A stretch of DNA of 64,000 bases. It comes from Myxococcota bacterium (GTDB taxonomy: Bacteria > Myxococcota > JAJVIH01). Positions 44,786-53,559 of the stretch are shown here, piece after piece. The DNA lies in the NCBI GenBank assembly GCA_022072125.1, contig JAJVIH010000029.1:1-64000 (forward strand), read 5' to 3'. The stretch's first letter is position 1; each line of letters begins with the position of its first letter. The notes beneath the pieces are model-generated. The model had not been told where the DNA came from. It did not search any database and saw only the letters and a list, made by a program, of their open reading frames with translations. A program made the position numbers and the translations under genes.

Positions 44786-46660
44786 ATGTTGATGGTTCGC
44801 GGCGTCATTCCGGCGATTTTCATGGCGGCGCTGTTGGCGCTGGTCTCCGGGGGGTTTCCATCCGTGGCGGGTTCCCAGACTCCCGCCGCAATACCGGACC
44901 CTTTGCCGGCGCCCGATGGGACGCCGCCGCTGAAATCCTTCAACCTTGGCGTTCAGTTGGGCAACGCCGGCCGCTGCAAGGAAGCGTTGCCGTTTTTCCT
45001 GCGCGCGCTGGCCGAATATCCCACTTGGAGCAAGCTGCGGGTGGAAATCATCCGTTGCCAGCTTGAAACCGGGGCGCAGGCTCCGGATATCCGCCCCCAC
45101 CTGGAGGCGGCCCGCAAGGATGAATCGGAAACCGCCCGCTTTTGTTATTATGATGGCCGCTATCAGGAGATGACGGAGAATTATCCGGCGGCGGTTCAAG
45201 CCTACCAGAAAGCCCTGAGCCTGCGTGCGGGTCTGTACGATGCTCCGGCGCGGCTCCGGGAAATTCCGGCGAAAGAGAAAGCCTTGGCGGAACGGCGCGC
45301 CCGCGAAACGTCCGCTCCGGCTCCCCAGGCGTCTGAAACTCCGCGCGTCTCCCCGCTGGCCAGCGCCCGGCCCGCGGGATCGCCGCCGCCGGTGGAACAA
45401 CCGGTTTCCGCATCTTCCATCGCCGCCATGCTTCCGCCGGAGCCCAAATTGATGGAGCCGGTTCCCTCCGGCGCATCGGGCAGGGAAAAAGAAGGCATGC
45501 TGGCGATGGAAAACGGACGCCGCGCCGCCATGGCCCGGGACTACGCCGCGGCGCGCAGGTATTTTCAAGAGGCGCTGGGAAAATTCCCCAATGAGGGGCT
45601 GGTCCGGCTGGAATTGGCGATTTGCCATTTCAACACCGACAACGACCTCAACGCCATCGAGAAGGAACTCGCGGCCGCCGCGGACAGCCAAGGCGCCAAT
45701 CCGCGTTTCCACTATTGGCTGGGCCGCATGTTTGAAAACCTTGGCGAATACGGGCGGGCCGCGGAGTCCTATGAGGAGGCGCTGAAACTGCGGCCCGGCG
45801 TGCATGACGCCCGCAAACGCTTGGCCGACGCACGGGAAGCGATGCGCGGCGCGGCGGATCCGTCCCCCGGGCCGTTGCCGGCGGGCGATGGATCGCGGGC
45901 GGCGGGAATTGGCCGCAAGGCCCCCAGCGTGATGGTGTTTCAGACCCGCATCCGCGACGCCCTGACCGCGCGCAACCACTTGATCGAGGGGCAAAAAGCC
46001 ATGCAGATGGGAGACTATCCCCGCGCGCTGGCGAGCCTGGAAAAGGCCGCCGCGCTGGCGCCCGCCTGGGCGGCCCCGCAACTGGAGTTGGGCGCGGCGC
46101 TGCTGGCCAGCGGCGGCGATCTGAACCGGACCGGCGCCGCCCTCGACATGGCCTTGCAACATGATCCCGCCAATGCACGTGTGTATGGAACGCTGGGCCA
46201 GTATTTCGAGCAGGTGCGCGAGGGCGCTCTCGCCGTGGAAATGTACCGGCGCGCGCTGGCGATTGACGAGGGTCTCACGGAGTTCCGGCTGCGGCTGGCC
46301 GAGGCGGAAGAACGGTTGGGCAATACCGCCGCGGCCCGTCAGGAATACGCCCGCGTGCTGGACGCCCAGCCGGGAAATCCGGCGGTGAGGCTGGCGCTGG
46401 CGCGAGTCTGCGAGAAGCTGGGGGATTCAGACTCTTCCGATCGGCAGTGGAGCGAACTGGTGTCGCGATTCCCCCGCAACGGCGCCTTTCTGTTGCGCTA
46501 CGCGGATTATCTCGAACGGCGGGGCCGCGCCGCCGAGGCGGAAGCCCAGCGCCTCAAGGCCACGGAGCTTGAATCCGCCGCGGGAAAAGGCGGCAGGGAA
46601 ATGCGCCCCCTGCTCCGCGAGGATGAACTCCGGAAGAAACGCAAGGAGAAAAAGCGGTGA
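44786..46660 (+). CDS. Secreted TPR-repeat protein
   Basis: A 624-aa protein with a signal-like segment (MLMVRGVIPAIFMAALLALVSGG, likely cleaved near VAGSQ). TPR arrays occupy about 50-150, 230-345 and 395-600 (for example AAAESYEEALKLRPGVHDAR and QYARVLDAQP-type helices), separated by an Ala/Pro/Ser-rich linker. Consecutive TPRs usually mediate protein assembly in the periplasm. The ATG at 44786 is chosen because the preceding in-frame stretch crosses the upstream terminator. Its stop overlaps the start of the next gene (GTGA). The partner is unknown. Confidence 0.8.
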   Translation: MLMVRGVIPAIFMAALLALVSGGFPSVAGSQTPAAIPDPLPAPDGTPPLKSFNLGVQLGNAGRCKEALPFFLRALAEYPTWSKLRVEIIRCQLETGAQAPDIRPHLEAARKDESETARFCYYDGRYQEMTENYPAAVQAYQKALSLRAGLYDAPARLREIPAKEKALAERRARETSAPAPQASETPRVSPLASARPAGSPPPVEQPVSASSIAAMLPPEPKLMEPVPSGASGREKEGMLAMENGRRAAMARDYAAARRYFQEALGKFPNEGLVRLELAICHFNTDNDLNAIEKELAAAADSQGANPRFHYWLGRMFENLGEYGRAAESYEEALKLRPGVHDARKRLADAREAMRGAADPSPGPLPAGDGSRAAGIGRKAPSVMVFQTRIRDALTARNHLIEGQKAMQMGDYPRALASLEKAAALAPAWAAPQLELGAALLASGGDLNRTGAALDMALQHDPANARVYGTLGQYFEQVREGALAVEMYRRALAIDEGLTEFRLRLAEAEERLGNTAAARQEYARVLDAQPGNPAVRLALARVCEKLGDSDSSDRQWSELVSRFPRNGAFLLRYADYLERRGRAAEAEAQRLKATELESAAGKGGREMRPLLREDELRKKRKEKKR

Positions 46661-47109
46661 TCGGGCGTCTCCATGCTTTTTGTCTGTTCGCCATGCTGGC
46701 GGCGCCGTCCTGCGGCGGAGAAACCGCCGCGCCGTCCGGCGTGGCGGTGGACAAGCGGTTTGATAACCTCGGAGACGCCGAACGGCAGGCCTTCTGCTCC
46801 GCCTACGCGGCCGCGCTGGAGTTCACCGGCAACCGATCCTGTGTCAGCGCCGCTTTGGATCAGAAAACCTGCGTCGCCGCACTTTCGCTGATTCCGGCCT
46901 GTCTGGTGGGCGCCGCTGAACGCTGCGCCGCCGGAAAATGGCCGGATTGCCAGCCGTCCCCTGCCTGCCGGGACTTTGTCGAATGCCTCGCCCGCGGGCG
47001 CACGGAGGAAATCGCCACTGGGACCAGCGGCGCCCAGCCAACCCCCGTCCTGTGCGCCATGTACCCTTGTGAGAATGGCCGCCCGCGCGGCGTTGTGGAT
47101 TTCGACTGA
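46657..47109 (+). CDS. Small cysteine-rich lipoprotein
   Basis: A 150-aa protein with a signal segment and lipobox-like LAAPSC followed by GGET. The mature part has about ten Cys in short helical units (CVSAAL, CVAALSLIPAC, CAAGKWPDC, CRDFVECLARG). The CRDFV element also occurs in the lipoprotein at 44011, hinting at distant kinship. The GTG start overlaps the TPR gene stop, and AAGGAG lies about 9 bp upstream. The function is unknown; it likely works with the TPR protein. Confidence 0.7.
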   Translation: MIGRLHAFCLFAMLAAPSCGGETAAPSGVAVDKRFDNLGDAERQAFCSAYAAALEFTGNRSCVSAALDQKTCVAALSLIPACLVGAAERCAAGKWPDCQPSPACRDFVECLARGRTEEIATGTSGAQPTPVLCAMYPCENGRPRGVVDFD

Positions 47110-47350
47110 ATACCGCCCGCGCCCGGCGGCGCTGGAAATCATCTGGCGTCTCATGAGTCTTCATTCGAATGCATGCATCATGCATATCCGCGCGCCAATG
47201 AAGAAAAAGCGGGGATGGGCAAGGATGCTTCCTGGACTGTCCGGGCTGCAATCCTTACATGGTTTCCCCGTCATGCCTGAATCCGTCCCATCCTTGCTTT
47301 CTTTCACTCAGAGCGGGGGAATGTTACAAACGGGCTGGAAACAAGCGAAT

Positions 47351-48442
47351 ATGCCTTTCGACCTTCATTCGATTCTGCAGCCTTGGATGGCCCAACTTGC
47401 CGCGTATCACGTGGATCAACCCACCGGCATGATCAAACTGGACGCCAATGAAAATTCCTGTCCGCATGATCCGGAATTCGTCGAGTCGCTGGGACCCCTG
47501 CTGAAGGAAGTGGCGCTGAACCGTTATCCGGATCCCGCCGCCACGCGGTTGACCGGGGAAATCAGCCGCGCCTGGGGCGTCCCCCGGGAATGCATCGTGC
47601 TGGGCAATGGCTCCGATGAATTTATTCCGCTGATGACGGCGGCCTTTGGCCGTCCGCGCAAGCCGGGGAAGGACCGCGGCTGCATGCTGTATCCCACCCC
47701 AACCTTCAGCATGTTCCGTATCGGAACCATCGGCTTTGGTTGCGAAGTGCTGGAGGTTCCACTGGATCGCCGCTGGCAGTTGGACGAAGCGGCCATCCAC
47801 GGCGCGCTGGATGAACACCAGCCGAATGTCTGCTATTTCGCCACGCCCAACAATCCCACTGGCGCGCTGTTTGACGAGCAAGTCATCACCCGGGTCATCG
47901 AACGCGGCGAGTCGCTGGTGGTGGTGGATGAGGCTTACGCCGATTTCTCTGGCGCGTCCTGGCTGGACAGGCTGGAGCGCTGGCCCAACCTGGTGGAGTT
48001 CCGCACTTTTTCAAAGATCGGCTTCGCCGCCCTGCGCTTGGGCGTGATGATGGCTCCGCCTGCCGTCGCCCATGAAATCCACAAGGTGCGCGGTCCCTAC
48101 AATATTGGCGGATTGACCCAGGCCATCGCACTGCACGCGCTGCGGCGTCCGGAAAGCTGGCGCAAGGGGATCGAACTCATCCGCCGTGAACGCCAGCGGC
48201 TGGATGCGGAACTGCGCCGCTTCTCGCAACTCGAAGTCTTTCCTTCCGACGCCAATTTCATCCTGTGCCGCGTGCGCACCGGCGGACCGGAGTTGTTTGA
48301 AGCCCTGAAATCCCGGCGCATTCTGATCCGCAACCTGCATTCTCCGGGGGTCATGGAAAATCTGGTGCGCATCACAGTGGGCGTGGAGTCCGAAAACACC
48401 CGGCTGCTGGAGGCGCTGGCGGAGATTTTGTCCGCCACGTGA
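47351..48442 (+). CDS. hisC: Histidinol-phosphate aminotransferase
   Basis: A 363-aa PLP enzyme of fold type I. KLDANENSCPHDP, LNRYPDP, LGNGSDEFI, FATPNNPTGALF, VVVDEAYADFSG and the PLP lysine K222 in TFSKIGFAALRLG are present, with R-x-x-x-N-L-x-x-P late in the sequence. It converts imidazole-acetol phosphate and glutamate to histidinol phosphate. The frame is open for 375 bp upstream, but the family-like start is ATG 47351, and the upstream part overlaps another gene. It is the first of three his genes; hisB follows within 9 bp. Confidence 0.94.
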   Translation: MPFDLHSILQPWMAQLAAYHVDQPTGMIKLDANENSCPHDPEFVESLGPLLKEVALNRYPDPAATRLTGEISRAWGVPRECIVLGNGSDEFIPLMTAAFGRPRKPGKDRGCMLYPTPTFSMFRIGTIGFGCEVLEVPLDRRWQLDEAAIHGALDEHQPNVCYFATPNNPTGALFDEQVITRVIERGESLVVVDEAYADFSGASWLDRLERWPNLVEFRTFSKIGFAALRLGVMMAPPAVAHEIHKVRGPYNIGGLTQAIALHALRRPESWRKGIELIRRERQRLDAELRRFSQLEVFPSDANFILCRVRTGGPELFEALKSRRILIRNLHSPGVMENLVRITVGVESENTRLLEALAEILSAT

Positions 48443-48450
48443 GGAAATAC

Positions 48451-49044
48451 ATGGGACGCAGCGCGATCATCACCCGCAAGACCAAAGAGACCGATATCCA
48501 TGTGGAGTTGAACCTCGACGGAACGGGGATTTCCTCCATCTCCACCGGCGCGCCGTTTTTTGATCACATGCTCGACGCCTTCTCCCGGCATGGCTTGTTT
48601 GATCTGACCATCCGCTGCGCCGGCGACACCCATATTGACGACCACCACACCGTGGAAGACGTGGGTCTGTGTCTCGGCAAGGCGTTTCTGCAGGCGCTGG
48701 GCGACAAGCGCGGCATCCGCCGGTTCGGACACGCCCACGTTCCGTTTGACGAAACCCTGGTGCGGGCGGCGGCGGACCTGTCCGGACGGCCCTATCTGGT
48801 TTTTCGCGCGGACGGCATGACCGGTCAGCTTGGCGCGTTCAACATCGAACTGGTGGAGGATTTCTTTCAGGGCTTTGTGAATACCGCGCAGTGCAACCTG
48901 CATGTCATCCTGGAGTATGGACGCAACCGCCACCATGTGGTCGAATCCATGTTCAAGGCGTCGGCGCGGGCCTTGCGGGAAGCGTCGGAAATTGATCCGC
49001 GCAATCCCCATGTGCCCAGCACCAAGGGATCATTGGAAAGCTGA
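48451..49044 (+). CDS. hisB: Imidazoleglycerol-phosphate dehydratase
   Basis: A 197-aa monofunctional enzyme of histidine synthesis, without the phosphatase half of E. coli HisB. The Mn-binding motif HHTVED and the paired HHVVESMFKA are intact, with FFDHMLDAFSRHG and GLCLGKAF. GAGG lies 6 bp before ATG 48451, which makes it preferable to GTG 48439 inside the hisC stop region. It sits between hisC and hisH, so the operon order is hisC-hisB-hisH. Confidence 0.96.
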   Translation: MGRSAIITRKTKETDIHVELNLDGTGISSISTGAPFFDHMLDAFSRHGLFDLTIRCAGDTHIDDHHTVEDVGLCLGKAFLQALGDKRGIRRFGHAHVPFDETLVRAAADLSGRPYLVFRADGMTGQLGAFNIELVEDFFQGFVNTAQCNLHVILEYGRNRHHVVESMFKASARALREASEIDPRNPHVPSTKGSLES

Positions 49045-49071
49045 AGACGCGCCCGCGGGGAAACGACGGCC

Positions 49072-49695
49072 ATGCTGCTGGTGATTGATTACGGACGCGG
49101 AAATCTGCGCTCGGTGGAGCAGGCGCTGCGGCGCCTTGGCGCGCCGCCCCGTATTTCCAGCGATCCCGCCGATGTGGCGATGGCCGGGCGCGTCATCCTG
49201 CCCGGGGTGGGGGCGTTTGGCGACTGCATGGACGCCCTGCGCGCGCGCGGGCTGATCGAGCCCATCCTGGATCATATCGCGGCAGGCAAGCCCTATCTGG
49301 GCATCTGCCTCGGCATGCAGATTCTCTTCAATGAGTCCGAGGAGTACGGACAGCACAAGGGACTGGGCGTATTGCCGGGCCGGGTCATCAGGTTCCGGCT
49401 GCCCGGGGGCGGTCCGCTCAAGATTCCGCATATGGGGTGGAACGGCGTGCATCATGCCGGCGGCGAAGAGGCCCGCCGCCTTTGGGAAGGGATTCCGGAC
49501 AACGAAGCCTTTTATTTTGTCCACAGCTACCATGTGATGGCGGGGCGCGATGGCGATGTGGCGGGCCTGACCAACCATGGCGGAGAATTTTGCGCCGCCG
49601 CCGCCCGCAACCATGTATATGGCGTGCAGTTTCACCCGGAAAAAAGCCAGAACGCCGGCCTTCGTCTGCTCCAGAATTTCATCCGCAACGGCTGA
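49072..49695 (+). CDS. hisH: Imidazole glycerol phosphate synthase, glutaminase subunit
   Basis: A 207-aa class I glutamine amidotransferase. The nucleophile is C79 in GICLGMQ; the His-Glu of the triad lie in FHPEKSQ, and the glycine loop is ILPGVGAFG. It feeds ammonia to HisF, which is not in the window; hisA, hisF and hisI must lie elsewhere. It is the last gene before a convergent lipoprotein gene; only a weak hairpin (GCGGG-CGTTCT-CCCGC, 49704-49719) lies between. Confidence 0.96.
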   Translation: MLLVIDYGRGNLRSVEQALRRLGAPPRISSDPADVAMAGRVILPGVGAFGDCMDALRARGLIEPILDHIAAGKPYLGICLGMQILFNESEEYGQHKGLGVLPGRVIRFRLPGGGPLKIPHMGWNGVHHAGGEEARRLWEGIPDNEAFYFVHSYHVMAGRDGDVAGLTNHGGEFCAAAARNHVYGVQFHPEKSQNAGLRLLQNFIRNG

Positions 49696-49728
49696 ACCGG
49701 AAAGCGGGCGTTCTCCCGCGCCGTTGCT

Positions 49729-51075
49729 TCAGTTCACTGATCCGCTGATGGGTTTGAGCTTCGCCGTGATGGATTCCGGAGAATAGAAATCGGAACTGGG
49801 CGCCGGGGTATACTGCACCTCCACCGCGATCGAGGCGTCCTCTTTCTGATCCTGCGACGAATCGCTGTCCTCAATGGTGATGGTGTACGAGCGGAACTTG
49901 TCGAATCCGCCAATCACCGCACCGGATTCGTCAAATTCGACTCCCAGTTCATTGGACAGGGCGATTTCGGTGGCGCCCTTGGTGCGGCCGCCGGATACAT
50001 CAATCTGCACCTGGTCGGAAGAGGGATCGTTGGCCGCCAGCGGATTGAGGTTCTGATCGGTCATGTGGATGGTGAAGGTTTGCGCCCCGCCATTCTTGAC
50101 CAGAATCGAGGTGGGTTCGATGCGCGAGGTTTCGACCGATTCGTTCAGCGCGCCGGTCCACAGGATGTTGGCTCGCACCCACATGTACCCTTCCGGATCG
50201 TGCCTGCCGTTGGGAGCATCCCATTTCCCGCTTTCATTGAAATCCACAAAAAATTCGCCCTTGTCCCATACTCCATTGTCGTTGCTGTCCACCAGCGGTT
50301 CGCCCTGATCTTCAAAGCGTTCATTGCGGTCGCGCACGCCATTGCCATTGGAGTCGTTATAAGCCTCGCCAAAGGGAAGCATGGCGATGATGGTCACCAG
50401 TCCGTCGCGGGGGTTCCGGGTCTGGCCTTTGGCGTCGCGGTAGGATGGTTCGCCCGCGATGGGATCCACGTCCGCCGGATCGCCGGTTTTGGGAGAGTAC
50501 AGATATACCGTTTCACCATCGTCGTTCTGGCGTTTCTCCATGGTCCCGGCCTCGGCCTTGAATTCCACCGGAGCGTTGCGGAGAAGACCGCCCTTGTTGT
50601 TTTTCACCAGGACATCGCATTTGACCAGGATTTCCCGGCCCTTTGGGACGTAGGCGCCGATATTCTTCGAGTCGCAACGGAATTCCATGGAGGTGATGAT
50701 GGGAGGAGGACGGATTTCAATCTGCACGGTTTTGGTGGTGGGCTGCTCTCCGGTGGGCGCCCACAACACGGATACGCTGGCTGTGCCGCCCTGCTTGCCC
50801 GCGAAGAGGCGGACGATGGCGCCGCCGTTGGCGTCCAGATCCACATCGGAGGTAGTCAGTTCCTCGCCCAGCTTGAAGGTTCCCAGATCGGTGGTGAAAC
50901 GCACCCTTCCCTTCATGGGTTGCCGGTCGCGGGAGACATAGGCCTCGATCTTCGCCGAGGTCTTGCCATCGGCGGGGATGCTGGAGGGCTCAGCCCGCAG
51001 GGAGATTTCGTAGGGAGCAGAGCCGCATCCCGCGGTGAGCAGGGCTGCGATCAAACAGAACAGCATACGCATCAT
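49729..51075 (-). CDS. Ig-like lipoprotein with calcium-loop motifs
   Basis: A 448-aa protein with signal and lipobox (ALLTAGC). N-terminal Ig-like beta domains (about 20-130; ISLRAEPSSIPADGKTSAKIEAYV) resemble invasin/Big-type domains. A middle segment (about 235-300) carries several D-x-N-x-(N/S)-G loops (DSNGNGVRDRNE, DSNDNGVWDKGE, DFNESGKWDAP) that look like Ca sites, followed by another Ig-like domain. Surface structural or adhesive use is inferred. No Shine-Dalgarno is evident; ATG 51075 or 51072 is the likely start, since upstream codons lack signal character. Confidence 0.75.
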   Translation of the reverse strand: MMRMLFCLIAALLTAGCGSAPYEISLRAEPSSIPADGKTSAKIEAYVSRDRQPMKGRVRFTTDLGTFKLGEELTTSDVDLDANGGAIVRLFAGKQGGTASVSVLWAPTGEQPTTKTVQIEIRPPPIITSMEFRCDSKNIGAYVPKGREILVKCDVLVKNNKGGLLRNAPVEFKAEAGTMEKRQNDDGETVYLYSPKTGDPADVDPIAGEPSYRDAKGQTRNPRDGLVTIIAMLPFGEAYNDSNGNGVRDRNERFEDQGEPLVDSNDNGVWDKGEFFVDFNESGKWDAPNGRHDPEGYMWVRANILWTGALNESVETSRIEPTSILVKNGGAQTFTIHMTDQNLNPLAANDPSSDQVQIDVSGGRTKGATEIALSNELGVEFDESGAVIGGFDKFRSYTITIEDSDSSQDQKEDASIAVEVQYTPAPSSDFYSPESITAKLKPISGSVN

Positions 51076-51194
51076 GGCAGGGGAAGTTTGATTCGCGTCT
51101 GGCGGGAAGTCAATTCGCGACAATCTGATTGCCGCCCTTGCGGTCCGCCATGCGAGGCCGGTATATCCATGGCAATCGCAGTTGATTTGCGCTC

Positions 51195-53408
51195 ATGGAC
51201 ATTCTGCTGATCAACGAATCCCAGGGCAATGATACGCTCGCGGCGAAGCTGCGAACGTGGGGGCATTCCGCGACGCAAATCCATCCGGCCAGGCTGATCC
51301 CGGGCGGCGGGGGGCCGCCGGTGTTGAAACCGGTCATCATTCTGGTGGCGGGTTCGGGCGCCAATTCCATTCTGGGGTGGGTGCATACCATCCGCTCCAT
51401 GCCCCAGGGAGAGCAGGCGTATATCGTTCTTGCCGCCTCCGTCGAAGCAGTGGAGTCCGTGAATCCCTCCATGCGGGAGAAGGTCAACGACTGGCTGCAA
51501 TGGCCCGCCCCGGAGGAAATGGTCAAATCCCAACTGGGCTGGATTCAGTTTCGCGCCGCCCGCGCCGGCGCGCCGGCGCCCAAGGGCCCTGACTCGCAGA
51601 AATTGCTTCAAGAACAGGAAGAGACCGCCGGTAAATTCGTCAAGACGGTGGAAGAACTGGTGCGCCGGGAGTCCACCGGTTTTTTGCAGGACCTGGCGAA
51701 CCTGCTGAAAACCATGTCCGGCGCCATGAATACCGCCCGGGTCAGTTTCTGGACGTTGCGGGAAGAACCCATGCGCATCGTCTGTGACATGCTCTACGAC
51801 CAGACGACCGGCAGCTTCTCCATGGGGCATCATCTGCTGGCCTCCCAGTATCCGCGATACTTCAAGGCGTTGCAGGAGCATGTGATCATTCCCGCCCATG
51901 ACGCGGCCACCGATCCGCGCACCAGCGAATTTACTGATTCCTACCTGCGGGTTTATCATATCAATTCAATGCTCGATATTCCCGTGCATGCGGACGGCTT
52001 GCTGTCCGGCGTGTTGTGCATTGAACATACAGGCCCCAAACGTATCTGGACCATCCACGAACAGCAGTTCGCGGTTTCCATCGGCCAACTCGTCGCCCGC
52101 CACGTGGAAAGCGAAGGCCGCCGCAAGACCCAGCAGGCGCTGATGGACAGCGAGGAAATGTTTCGCCTGCTGGTGGAGAGCGTGAACGACACGTCCATCA
52201 TCCTGATTGATACGGAAGGGCGGATCATCTCCTGGAACACCGGGGCGGAGCGCATCACCCACTACAGCGCGGCGGAGATGATCGGCAAACACTGGAGCAT
52301 TCTCCGCCCGGAAACCCCCGGCGCGCTGGATGAATGCCGCCGCCATCTGGATGAAGCCCTGCGCAACGGCCGGTTTGTCACCGAAGGCGTGCGCGTGCGC
52401 AAAGGCGGCATCCCGTTCCGGGCGTCCATCACCATCACGCCGCTGTTCAATCGCCAGAAACAACATCGCGGCTTCGCCAAAATCACCCGGGAAATCCAGA
52501 CCGGTCCACAGGCCGCTGTCTCCCCGGCGGAAGCCCCGCGTCCGGTCTCGCTGGTGGTTCCTTCCGCGGCGGCCGCCGCGGATGTGGGGACCGTCAAATA
52601 TCCCTACCGGGTGCTGCTGGTGGAGGACAATCTGATCAACCAGCGTGTGGTGCAGCTCATGCTGCAGAACCTGGGCTGCACGGTGGACACCGCTGCGGAC
52701 GGCATTTCGGCGGTGCAGGCGACCGAACGCGGCGAGTTCGATCTGGTGTTGATGGACGTTCACATGCCGGAGATGGATGGTTTGGAAGCGACCCGCTGCA
52801 TCCGCGCGTTGAGGTCCGATCCGGAAAAGCCGCTGATCGTCGGGCTTTCCGCCACCTCGCTGAAATCGGATGTGGATAGCTGCTTTACCGCCGGCATGAA
52901 TGATTTCATTGACAAGCCTGCGGACATGCGGAAGCTCCGCAACATGTTCGACAAATGGGGAGCCACGCTGCGGCCCAGGCCTGTTTCCGGCGTCTCGAAC
53001 GCAGAGCCAGTGAACGTCAAGGCCATGCAGGGAATCAGCGCGCTGCCTGAAATGGAAACCAACGACATGATCCGCGGCGTGTATGAGGCTTTTCTGAATC
53101 ATCTTCCCACCAAGTTCGCGCAAATCCGCGACTCCCTGGAGCGCGGCAACCTGCCACAGCTTCGTCAGGTGGCGCACAGCCTGAAGGGCGCCAGCGCCCA
53201 GTTGGGATGCGCCCCGCTTTCCGAGGTTTCCGCGCGCATCGAGCAGTGCGCCGCCGGCAACGATATCCAGGCGGTGCGCAAATTGATCCCGGAACTCGAG
53301 CGGGAAAGCGAGCGCGCCCGCCTGTTTGTCCAGGACAAACTCGCCAGCGCGCTGGAAGATATTTCCCCCGAGCGCCTTCTGGAAGAAGGTCCCAGCTCCG
53401 TGGTTTGA
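51195..53408 (+). CDS. Phosphorelay protein with GAF, PAS, REC and Hpt but no kinase core
   Basis: A 737-aa protein. The first 115 residues resemble a receiver without a phospho-acceptor (MDILLINESQGNDT). A GAF domain spans about 155-310, a PAS domain about 318-430, and a receiver about 470-590 with D521 (VLMDVHMPEMDG) and VLLVEDNLINQRVV. A C-terminal Hpt domain (about 625-725) carries H661 (AHSLKGASAQLG). No dimerisation/phosphoacceptor helix (H-box) and no HATPase domain occur anywhere. It must therefore receive phosphate from a separate kinase and pass it on, or act as a regulatory sink. It stands alone, with a divergent lipoprotein upstream. Confidence 0.86.
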   Translation: MDILLINESQGNDTLAAKLRTWGHSATQIHPARLIPGGGGPPVLKPVIILVAGSGANSILGWVHTIRSMPQGEQAYIVLAASVEAVESVNPSMREKVNDWLQWPAPEEMVKSQLGWIQFRAARAGAPAPKGPDSQKLLQEQEETAGKFVKTVEELVRRESTGFLQDLANLLKTMSGAMNTARVSFWTLREEPMRIVCDMLYDQTTGSFSMGHHLLASQYPRYFKALQEHVIIPAHDAATDPRTSEFTDSYLRVYHINSMLDIPVHADGLLSGVLCIEHTGPKRIWTIHEQQFAVSIGQLVARHVESEGRRKTQQALMDSEEMFRLLVESVNDTSIILIDTEGRIISWNTGAERITHYSAAEMIGKHWSILRPETPGALDECRRHLDEALRNGRFVTEGVRVRKGGIPFRASITITPLFNRQKQHRGFAKITREIQTGPQAAVSPAEAPRPVSLVVPSAAAAADVGTVKYPYRVLLVEDNLINQRVVQLMLQNLGCTVDTAADGISAVQATERGEFDLVLMDVHMPEMDGLEATRCIRALRSDPEKPLIVGLSATSLKSDVDSCFTAGMNDFIDKPADMRKLRNMFDKWGATLRPRPVSGVSNAEPVNVKAMQGISALPEMETNDMIRGVYEAFLNHLPTKFAQIRDSLERGNLPQLRQVAHSLKGASAQLGCAPLSEVSARIEQCAAGNDIQAVRKLIPELERESERARLFVQDKLASALEDISPERLLEEGPSSVV

Positions 53409-53559
53409 CCCGGCTGACGGATACACGTTCTCCGGTTTACAGGCGTCTTGTTTTTGGGAGCGCGAAGCTCCGGGGATAGCCCCGCCATCCTCCCCCCTTA
53501 GTCCGGGGAGCGGATCCTGCGCCTTTGATCATCTGGCGAGAGGTGAATAATCTGACCCC

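Noticed and set aside
46976-47350. N-terminal extension of hisC
   Set aside because: The in-frame stretch overlaps the preceding lipoprotein gene and has no HisC-like sequence before MPFDLHS.
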